Shown here piece by piece: positions 1 through 8,546 of a DNA stretch of 64,000 nt. Below the pieces are notes generated by a model. That model was not told the origin of the DNA. It saw nothing but the letters and a program-made list of their open reading frames with translations, and did not search any database. A program made the position numbers and the translations under genes. Position 1 is the stretch's first letter, and each line of letters begins with the position of its first letter. The stretch is taken from contig JAWWNJ010000003.1 of NCBI GenBank assembly GCA_037176885.1, positions 1,302,001-1,366,000 on the forward strand, given 5' to 3'. The DNA comes from Favolaschia claudopus. Lineage: Eukaryota > Basidiomycota > Agaricomycetes > Agaricales > Mycenaceae.

Positions 1-717
1 CTTGGCTAGGCTTTTATCTTGCTCTCTCCCGCCATGTCCAGTCCAATGCAGGCTCATTTCATTCAGTGAGTTCAGACTACCAACCAAACTGCAGCCAGAT
101 TTACCCTACATATTGTAAAGGATGCGTAGAACATGAGAGGGAATTGTTGGTAGAAGCCGGCATCTACGACAGCGTGGATTGGCAGCATGGGCAGTCATTT
201 CGTGACAGCGCGTTCAAGTCTTGCCGAGAATTTTACGTTGAATTTTATTTTGCATAAGAGCAGGGTCCGTAGAAGGCACCCAATATTCCTGGATGGACCA
301 TATCCTCGGGGGTGGCAATGTTGAATGTGCATGCCCATACGCCTCAAAATCTGCACTCGAGGACGCTGCGGCAGTGCGAGCCCAATTTTGGGAACAGCTT
401 GCATTTGTTGCAGACAACGCTGACTCTATTCGTACCACGAAGACTGGTTTGAAGGCTTCCACTCGAATTTTAGAGGTTGTTGACACTATCATGGCTGCAC
501 ATAGGCATTTTGTGGGTGATATTAAGGCCTCTTGACTGTGCGAAAATACTTCCCAAAAAGGAAATTAAGCTCATACTGTAGCCTTCTGTATGACTGAAAC
601 GTAACGCGTAACGGAGGCCTGTTTCTGCTGACAAACCACCCATATATGGTAAGTCACCTCAAGCTTCCTTAAAAGGGTGATTTGTAAGCTGTTTCAGCCG
701 ACGACGACGTACCGGTT

Positions 718-830
718 AAACATGTTGGGTATGTGGACAATGGTCCACATAGGAGGGTAAGCTTGCTTCAGTGCGAATGGGAATTCAATATCGTTGAATA
801 CGTCCAATTCATCCATATACAGTAGCTACT
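718..830 (+). repeat. Dispersed repeat, arm 1 (partner 12670-12787, inverted)
   Basis: The stretch containing AACATGTTGGGTATGTGGAC and continuing to CATATACAGTAGCTA recurs on the opposite strand at about 12670-12787 with only a few differences. No TSD or coding content was found. It is probably a fragment of an uncharacterised mobile element. Confidence 0.75.
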
Positions 831-2036
831 GTACTATTCCGACCGGTTGTTCACTGGGTGTTACGCGTTAGCCCAATTGTTCACTGGACACATTGTTCAC
901 CGGCTGGCAATCAAGAGAAAATTACCATATATGGTGCTCGCCACCATATGCCGTAGCCGCTCTACAGCGCATGCCGTGAGAGCCACTGGGTGGCTACCGG
1001 TGGCTCTGCGCAAAGTCTCTAGTTCTGCCTTGATTCCATATGAGATATAGTCTAGGAGAGCTGTATTAGCACTCCTGTTAGTTTAGAATGCTTGATTTCA
1101 GCTGAGGAAAGCACTAACCTCCAAGTTTGCGCTAATTTACAGCCAACCGGCATTAGCCGAAGCAATTTTGATTTCGTCCGTTTCTCCACCTTTTTACTCC
1201 TTTGAAGCGCGTAGGTCGATGAGACGAAGGTCAAGAATATGATAGTAGGTCCAAAATCTTAAATAGCGTGTGCTATGAGCTACATCGACGCGTCGTTTTT
1301 TGATGATTATGTAATAAGCGGACCCTCCAACCGCGGATCAAAGGAAACTGAAGACCAGAACACACCGCAGGTACGAGGACTTTTGTGTTGTTCCGTCTGT
1401 TTACAAGAGACTAAGGCTTTTCTGGGTGCCGAAAACGCGTTTTCGCGGCCGAGGGATTTCCCTCTGGAGAAGGGAAAACAATGACCCACCGTGGGAATCT
1501 CGACCTTTTTGCCATCACCCTCGGAATGGAGAAGTTCCCCCAGAGGTTGCGTCCGGAATCGAGGTCGTAATAAGCCCATTTCTCCAGTTGGCGTTGAGAA
1601 TGCGGGCGAAGTCGGCGTATCCCTACGGCATGTCCTTGAAACGATTGGCGGGGTCGTTAAGGAGGTAATTGAAAAGGATGTACACGCGGACGAGAACCGC
1701 GGGAACAACGTGGCTGGTTTCGAGGTCCGGGTCGCGAAGGAGGAAGCCTCAAGACACGACTTTCTTGGGTCTGTTTCGCCTTAGCGAGATCCCTTGTAGA
1801 CACTCATGAATGCGTTTGCGATGCAGCCATTTGTCGGAAAAACATGGTTTTGCTTGTAACGGATTGAGCTGGCTTACGGCCTCGTGGAGCCTCGAGACGT
1901 CTTGCAACCGGTTTGAGGTGTGGATTATAAGTTGTTCAAATCCGTTGTAACTTGCCTGGTTGAGACCTAGCACAATATGAAGCTCCAAGCATGGTACTAT
2001 CCTGCCAAATAGGTCTGGATGACTCTGAATTTTCAA

Positions 2037-2110
2037 TTTTTCTCTTCTCCCTTGTCAATTTGAATCTCCGGACCTTTCGGCATTTATTCTGATAGCAATT
2101 TCCTACAGAT
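2037..2110 (-). repeat. Degenerate repeat (partner about 4088-4165, inverted)
   Basis: The minus strand here matches the plus strand at about 4088-4165, centred on the shared words GTCCGGAG and AAGGGAGAAGAGAAAAA. The similarity is imperfect, so both are old copies of one unknown repeat. Confidence 0.55.
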
Positions 2111-3304
2111 ACACCGCTAATTGGCGGACACATGGCCGCCATATGTCGTCCAGAAGTGGTTCACATGTCGAGTAAGAGTGGTGGCCAGCTGCGGGCTCAC
2201 CTCTTTCGTAAATTTGACACACATTGGAACGGATATATAGTAAATAAATTGTATTGAGCTCACATAACATACAATGATACATAAATGAATACTATAGCAA
2301 CAATGACTGAAACCATACGTATACCTTTGTGGCCCGTCCCCGACAGCAGAATAGCCTCACCATAGCACCCCAACACTACTATCATGGCGAAATTATCGCG
2401 GGACAGCTTCGAACACGCGTGGATGTGAAAGAAGACCTGGTAACCGCGATTAACGAGGAACAATGAACGTCGAATGAGATATGCGCACCTGTCAACTCTC
2501 ATATCCAGTCGCTGTAACCGGCAGCCTTGAGAAGTGACCAATAGTAATATGTAGTAGCGAGGTTGAAGCAAACGCTTGATGAGGATTTGATAGAGGTTGC
2601 AGCAAGGTCTTGAAAGAGTTTGTTCCTTGAACGTTGACCTTGAGTTACGCTTGTCACTTGAAGTGCCTTCCAGCATGGCCACTTGAAGACTTGAGCTCGC
2701 ATGAGAGGCTTGTATTTGAATTGGCATTGAGGGATGTTTGAGGATTTGCACCAGAGGCTCGCATAATAACTTGATCGTAGACCACCTTTGCTGCATTTTC
2801 AAGAGGGTACTTGAGGTCGATTGTAGCCAGCAGCGAAACGCGACACGGGGGTTAGACAGCATACGAAGCGGTACGAGGGGGGTTTTAGAAAGAAGGCGAA
2901 GGCCACCGTGGGGCAGCATTGAAGGAGGAAACCAAGATTCGAGAGGGGGCGCTGGAGGGGGACATGGTGGAAGGAAAGAGAGAAACGAAGCGAAAAAGCC
3001 AAGTCAACGCACACGTGAGCTCGGCTGAGCTGTCAAAAGGTGCACGGACCTTTGATTTCTCACGCTAGCCAAATCGTGATCTGGGTGTCGATTTCAAGTC
3101 GATTCAGGCTTCGATAACCCTTACACTGAATACTGCGGAGTGTATCGCAGCTCAGTAGTGTATTCCAGGAATTTCCGGCCATAGTCTGGTGCAGCTCTTG
3201 TTGCTTTGCTAAATTAAGACTCTCGGATGATTCGGATCCAATCTGATCCAATACCTTAATCGGCAGCTGGACGTTCCAGTGGAAAATGCAGCTGTCAGCG
3301 ATGT

Positions 3305-3836
3305 CGTGGCAATAGTGTACATGGCAGAACTGTTTCAGGTCAGTTCTGCCGGTCTGCCAGGCAGAACGGCAATTGCCGGATTTCGGCAGAATTGGCAGAA
3401 CTTAATAAGGAAATTATCACCGGAGCGCAAGTGCAGCCAATTTTGGTGCAAAATAACACTAAAGATGCAGTGTGTGGACTCAGTGAAGATATTCCAGACT
3501 GTATACCACTCTACATCTGGTACCATATTGCAACCAGTGGTCGATTTGGTGGAGACCCTTTCTCTCACGTGACATTCGGCGAGCTGCCGCTTACTCGGCT
3601 AACCTTTCAGAATTGGTTCAGCTTTTGTTGAGTGCAGGAATCAACTCGCATCGGCCCTAAGGAGCCAAGATGCCCTCCCGGAACATCAATCAGGGCTCTC
3701 CGGCATTCACGGAAGGCATTAGCCGAGGGGTTCTGCCAGGTTCTGCCCAAGCTCCTCGAGCTACTGCCGGCAATTGCCAGGTTGGCAGAATTGATGGGCA
3801 GAACTCTGCCATTCTGCCAGCCACACTACGTGGCAA
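3305..3836 (+). mobile_element. hAT-type MITE, family 1, copy 1
   Basis: The element proper is 3313-3828 (516 bp). It starts TAGTGTACATGGCAGAA and ends CTGCCAGCCACACTA, so both ends read TAGTGT inward. It is flanked by a perfect 8-bp target site duplication, CGTGGCAA, at 3305-3312 and 3829-3836. An 8-bp TSD with TAGTG-type ends is characteristic of the hAT superfamily. There is no transposase, so it is non-autonomous. The subterminal regions are packed with GGCAGAAC-like words in both orientations. A second copy sits at 22371-22830 in the opposite orientation and lacks roughly 50 bp near one end. The open frames inside it are only conserved because the two copies are recent relatives. Confidence 0.92.
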
Positions 3837-5268
3837 GCTGGTATCGAATGACGGCACAGCTGTCGCCAGGTGAGACTTTCATCTGCGGGCTACGTGGGGG
3901 CACTTTGGCGGTGTAGAGCTACAAATCTTACGATTTCATGCAAGTCCAATGTCAGGAAACATTCGCCGTTTCCTCGAGGTTTTTTGATCTGTGCTGTAAA
4001 TCCATCAAAATCCCTTGATGAATGCCCGTTTTTCTTACTACCTTCCTGTGGCCGTATCGCCACGAAACTTGTAGGATCTGTAGCCCAAAGGCATATAAAC
4101 AGATTGCGAAAAGTCCGGAGGTCTAAATTGAAAAGGGAGAAGAGAAAAACCGAAAATCCAGACTCGTTGTGCAAATCACAGTCGCGGCGAAATCAATTTA
4201 CTTACCAAATATGGAAATTCTCATCAATCCCCTTCTTTTCCTCCGAACATAACGGTTTTCTCAAGGGGCAAGGCCACCAAAATGCGGAGGGACTCAAGCC
4301 TGCATGTCTGGTGTAGAAAAATTTGGGTCTTTGTGTTGATTCTGCCGGGCCAGCCGGAGAGTTTGTTTAAAGAAGTTCAGCCAAACCTGGTCAGAAACAT
4401 GACAGATTGGGCTCGTTCCTGTGCGTAGACCCATCCGACTACTCCCAGTCCCCGATCTCAGAGGTTCCCCCTGCTTGATTTAGCGATCTTTTGGTAAACA
4501 CAGAATTTGGCCAGAATGCGTGAAGTAGCATCCCAGCTACGAATGAGAGGAATAAGGTTTTCGCGCCTCCGACCGGTCCGATCTACCTGGCTAATCTCGG
4601 CATCTGTAATTCCAAGCACTGCACATGCATCAGCAAATGTAGTTCCTGGTATCTGCCCAGCATCGCGAGCACCATTTCTGGTGGACTCGAAGTTTCGTTT
4701 CACGAAATCTTGGCACAGCTCGGCTGGGGCGAAACCTATTTTTCCAAGAAAACGTCGTGGTTTACTGACGCTGTTAATGCATCCAAGCGTGTGTGGCCAA
4801 CTGATCGAGTACCTGGTGAGAGACGCTGAATCTATATGCCGACTGTCATACTTAACTCATATGCTCAGCTGCCAACACAGCGAATGCTGAGCTTTACGAG
4901 TTCTGGAACACGATTTGCTTTGTATGGGGTCCAGGTGGTCCAGCACAGACAGGCATCATCCCCTCGAAACACTCTAGCAATCAGAGAGAGGTAGCCCGTC
5001 ACAGTGCCCCCCTACACAGTTGGTACCTGCAATGAAGCAGAACCGGGTACGCTTAGCGTCACGATGGCCCCCCAATCTTCGCATCCCTAGGATGCAAATT
5101 TTTCCGGAGCAGGAAAAAAAAGTTGGCCAGCTATTTTGGAGAATGTGGTAGCAATGCTCTGCATGGCAGTTGCCACATAACATAGTCTTGATGTCTATCC
5201 ATCTCCAGCTGACGGTTAGGGCAACTAGCAGGAGTACAGAGGAATAGTGCTCCTCTGTAGACTCTGAA
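3837..5268. other. Gene-free DNA
   Basis: No supported gene. It includes the second arm of the 2037-2110 repeat at about 4088-4165. The short frame at 4507-4890 shows no family motif and I do not call it. Confidence 0.5.
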
Positions 5269-5700
5269 CTGCACCTGCAGAATGCCCTAAGTAGGCTCCA
5301 GTTGTTATCTCTTGTAGAGATAGCTGTCGCTACTCAGGCCAGCCTCTATTGCTCTCATCTGGCCTGCAGTATAGGTAGCATGCATCCCGGGCGCCAGGCT
5401 GCGCTAACGCTCCACCAGCTACGAGTCACGGACTCGGAGGTATGCATTCTCGGGGGACTAGCAGAGCTATGGAGGCATAGCCTCTAACCATAAGCTCCGT
5501 ACTGCACATGCAGTATTGCCCTAGCGGTGCTCCAGGTCTTCCCTCAAGGCAGCAACCTGTAGCTATTCAGGCCAGCCTGTATTGCTCCCATCTGGCCTGC
5601 GGGGTAGGTTGAGTGCATCCCTGGCGCTATATTGAGCTAACGCTCAAGCAGCCTACTGAGTCTACGCTATGCATAGACTCAGGGTACGCACTTCATATAC
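5269..5700. repeat. Imperfect tandem repeat, about 235-bp unit, about two copies
   Basis: Unit 1 begins near 5269 (ACTGCACCTGCAGAATGCCC) and unit 2 near 5504 (ACTGCACATGCAGTATTGCC). Each continues through CAGGCCAGCCT, TTGCTC.CATCTGGCCTGC, a GCATCC..GGCGC word and GCTAACGCTC. A partial unit may precede the first. The units are diverged, so this is an old tandem duplication. No coding function was seen. Confidence 0.7.
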
Positions 5701-6366
5701 CTCCCCCATAGCCCCCCACTTTTTCTTTGTGTAGTCCATGCAAAGGTAGAGCAGGATCTGCACGACGAAAAATTAATCCTCCATATCCGTAGGTTTCGGG
5801 GAAGAAAAATTTTCGGACAGAAAATATAGGTTGTTGAAGTTGCGGGGAAGTGAGAAGACCAGAACAAGAGGAAAGGATGGAATGGGTGGTGAGGTTCTGG
5901 GCTTGATAATGGCTGGGAATAGGAAAAGGGTATAGCTGGATAGATGGTAGGAAGAAGAGCATATTGCATAATTGGCCACTGGAGGTGTAGCCGAAGACGG
6001 AGGCGGAGAGAAAGGGACAGGATGGGGATGACGGCATAACTGGGAGCGGAAATAGGGTGCAGCGAACTAGCGCGCAGACCTATGTCCAAAAATCAGGAAT
6101 ACATCATGACTAGCATGATGTGGGGAGTTCCGTAGCCGGCCTAGAAGTAGCGCGATCCCCTCGAGAGAGCGGGCTAGTGATAGGCGGAAGCGGGAGCACC
6201 ATCAGTGAGGTGCGAACGGAAATATTGCAGTTTCCTGAATGCGAGTGGACAGCCAGCATGATGGAAGGGGCAGCGAACTAGCGCGCAACCTAATCTCACG
6301 AATTTCCAGCGGTATGACCCATTCAAGGGCCCGTATAAAGGTGCAGAATACGGAGATACCACGGGC
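5701..6366. other. Gene-free DNA left of the copia element
   Basis: No supported gene. The purine-rich stretch near 5770-6040 creates open frames on the minus strand with biased composition and no motif. The last five bases, 6362-6366 (CGGGC), are the left target site duplication of the retrotransposon. Confidence 0.5.
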
Positions 6367-6676
6367 TGTCAGAATATGAATTATTCCGCGTAGCCGCCCC
6401 GCCGCTCCGGCCCTTGATAGATATCTGATACTTATCGTACAGCCTTGTTTTCTTACATATAAACCGTGCTCGTCTGTCCACCACCCTCAGTCTTTCATCC
6501 CACATTGCGGGAGACTGAGGGTGAGTTCTCTATCTATCTACCTACTTATATTTACTTACTCATTGTGTAGTTATTGCGCCTTCCGCGCATTTTCAGGTAT
6601 TTAATATACAGTCTTTCATCCCACATTGCGGGAGACTGAGGTTATTGCGCCTTCCGCGCATTTTCAGATTCTGTTA
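6367..6676 (+). repeat. 5' LTR of copia element, with intron-containing leader duplicated in spliced form
   Basis: The LTR starts TGTCAGAAT and ends ATTCTGTTA (imperfect inverted ends). A TATAAA box lies at 6458-6463. About 30 bp downstream begins a segment at 6488-6520, then a 50-nt stretch at 6521-6570 starting GTGAGT and ending GTGTAG, then 6571-6596. A second copy at 6609-6667 repeats 6488-6520 joined directly to 6571-6596, without the 50-nt stretch. The missing stretch has the borders and length of a fungal intron. The 3' LTR carries the same arrangement. Confidence 0.93.
6458..6463 (+). promoter_or_regulatory. TATA box of the copia LTR
   Basis: TATAAA lies 30 bp upstream of the duplicated leader start at 6488. 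This makes 6488-6493 the likely transcription start and U3/R boundary. The duplicate in the 3' LTR is at 11342-11347. Confidence 0.6.
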
Positions 6677-6687
6677 GGTTATGGGCC
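6677..6687 (+). promoter_or_regulatory. Primer binding site, half-tRNA initiator Met
   Basis: GGTTATGGGCC lies immediately after the 5' LTR. It is complementary to the anticodon stem-loop of eukaryotic initiator tRNA-Met (GGCCCAUAACC), not to a tRNA 3' end. Priming by a 5' half of initiator tRNA-Met is established for Drosophila copia, and this element appears to use the same strategy. Confidence 0.85.
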
Positions 6688-6851
6688 ACCGAGCGCTAGC
6701 TCTCTGAAGACGTACCTATTGGAAGACTCACCTGCTCGCTCATCAGAGCTCGAAGCATCACAAGCACAGACTTGTATCAATCAATCAATCACACGACCTG
6801 TTGCCGAAATTCCCTCGGACTCCGGTTATCTCACCTCGGACTTCTCACACA

Positions 6852-8546
6852 ATGTCAACTGCAGCAAACTCGGCTTCTTCTGAGCTTTCCGGAGCAGAAG
6901 ACTGGCCGATTTTTCATGTTAATGCTACAGTGGAACTGCGCCTACAGGGAGTCCACACTCTGCTTGAATCTGTTATCCTCGCTGCAAATGCAGCTGATGC
7001 CTCTATTGCTGCTGCTGCTGTTACTCCTCTGCCTGCCACAGCTCCTGTTGCTGGTGTAGCTTTTAAGGATACTCCTGGCGAACGCAATAGTCGTGCTTTA
7101 GGTGTCATTCAGAAGCTTCTTTCAGCAGAACTGCGCACAGAGTATGTCAACGAATCTAATGCTGGAATTCTCTGGGCCAAACTGCGCCAGCGCTTTGAAG
7201 CAGAAAATCGTGCCGATTCTGCAATGGGTGTTCTAGCAGAACTTTTTAGCACCAAGCTTGTTATTGAAGGCAAACCAGAGCTCATGGATCGCAACAAGAT
7301 TCTTTCTCATGTAGCTGCTATCAAGACCTGTTTTGATAGGCTTGCACGCCTGGAATTTCCATTCCCCCCAGAGCTTCAGCCTCTCATTCTGCTCAGCACT
7401 CTACCAGATGATAGCTACTGGACAGGCATTAAAGGGAACATTGTGTCCTCTCTTGGTACAGGCATAACTTGGGATAAAGCTCGTGCTCGCCTGATTACTC
7501 TTGGTAAACTGCCAAAGAGTGAGAACAGCGACGACACTGCTCTAGCTGCTAAATCCACAAACCCTGGCAAAGGAAAGGCATCTCCCAAGGGCGATAAACA
7601 TTGCCTTATACATGGACAAAACAAATCTCATACTTCCGATAACTGCTATCAGTTGAAGAATCTAGCGCAGGGATCAAAGGACTCAAAGAAGAATGACAAG
7701 CAGAAGTCTGAGAAAGCGAGACCTAGAAAGCGCCGTGACAAGGCAAATGCCTCTGCTACTACAGATTCTGAATCTGATTCCGATAATTCCGAACATGGAC
7801 ATTTAGCTGTACCTCTTGTTTCCCAGAAATCTTATGCTGCTATGTCTGCTTATCTTTTGAGTGATGCAAACCCTTCATCCAAAGCTGTGGTAATTGACTC
7901 TGGGGCTTCTACTACCATGACACCAAATGAGGCATGGTTTGAGACAGGTTCTTATAAAGTACTCAATCCACCAAAAAGGGTGAGGCTTGGTAATGACACA
8001 TATTGTGATGCAGTTGGAACTGGAACCATCCGTCTATCTTGCAAAACAAAGCGAGGGATGTCTGATGTCTCTCTACGTGCATTACATGGCCCATCCTTTG
8101 GTATCACACTTGTCTCAGTACAACAAATGGCTAAAAAGGGATACAATTGCATGTTCGAAGCAGATAGCTGCATTGTTCGAAACCCAAAAGGGCAAAGAAT
8201 GATTGAAGCTAAGCATCGGAAGGGACTGTACCACATTGTCTATACTCCTTTGAGTGAAGATCCACATGCACTATTTGCTATGAATATCAATCACCTTCAT
8301 CGAATATCTGGTCATACAAATTTCCAACTTTTACAGAAATCTGTTGCTAAAGGCCGACTTGGTGAAATTACATCCTTGACAGGAATCCCCAAATTCTGTG
8401 AACCCTGTGTTCTTGGGAAAATGAAGAAATTACCGTTTTCCAAAAGTCAAACCAAAGCTCGTGGTCCTTTAGATATTGTATCATCTGATGTTGGTGGTCC
8501 AGTAACGCCTGAAGGCCCAGGTGGAATACGCTACTGGTCCTTATAG
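6852..8546 (+). CDS. gag-pol: Copia Gag-protease and N-terminal integrase (pol part 1)
   Basis: The first ATG with suitable context is 6852; the open frame extends slightly upstream without ATG. The N-terminal part (about 6890-7560) is a copia-type Gag. A zinc-knuckle variant C-x2-H-x5-H-x4-C lies near 7600-7650, followed by a basic linker. The aspartic protease signature is VIDSGAS (about 7890-7910). Near 8295-8460 is the GAG-pre-integrase/HHCC zinc-binding region, with two histidines (HRISGH) and two cysteines (CEPC). The frame stops at 8544-8546 just after the YW before the integrase catalytic core. Homology to copia pol continues in another frame from about 8540. Gag packages the RNA and protease would process the polyprotein. 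The stop is not at the usual gag-pol junction, so I read it as a mutation rather than programmed recoding. Confidence 0.93.
   Translation: MSTAANSASSELSGAEDWPIFHVNATVELRLQGVHTLLESVILAANAADASIAAAAVTPLPATAPVAGVAFKDTPGERNSRALGVIQKLLSAELRTEYVNESNAGILWAKLRQRFEAENRADSAMGVLAELFSTKLVIEGKPELMDRNKILSHVAAIKTCFDRLARLEFPFPPELQPLILLSTLPDDSYWTGIKGNIVSSLGTGITWDKARARLITLGKLPKSENSDDTALAAKSTNPGKGKASPKGDKHCLIHGQNKSHTSDNCYQLKNLAQGSKDSKKNDKQKSEKARPRKRRDKANASATTDSESDSDNSEHGHLAVPLVSQKSYAAMSAYLLSDANPSSKAVVIDSGASTTMTPNEAWFETGSYKVLNPPKRVRLGNDTYCDAVGTGTIRLSCKTKRGMSDVSLRALHGPSFGITLVSVQQMAKKGYNCMFEADSCIVRNPKGQRMIEAKHRKGLYHIVYTPLSEDPHALFAMNINHLHRISGHTNFQLLQKSVAKGRLGEITSLTGIPKFCEPCVLGKMKKLPFSKSQTKARGPLDIVSSDVGGPVTPEGPGGIRYWSL

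Larger units (their letters stand above)
1..3304. other. Gene-free repeat-derived DNA
   Basis: I see no coding region that can be supported here. Open frames are short and lack recognisable motifs. The stretch holds one arm of an inverted repeat pair (718-830) and one arm of a weaker pair (about 2037-2110). The strand around 1490-1780 has a short open frame rich in charged residues, which I do not recognise. Confidence 0.6.

Noticed and set aside
3392..3631. Open frame conserved with 22529-22795 and apparently a gene family
   Set aside because: Both lie inside copies of one hAT MITE; conservation reflects recent transposition.
5679..6089. Minus-strand 136-codon frame
   Set aside because: Pyrimidine-biased composition, overlapping frames on the same strand and no motif.
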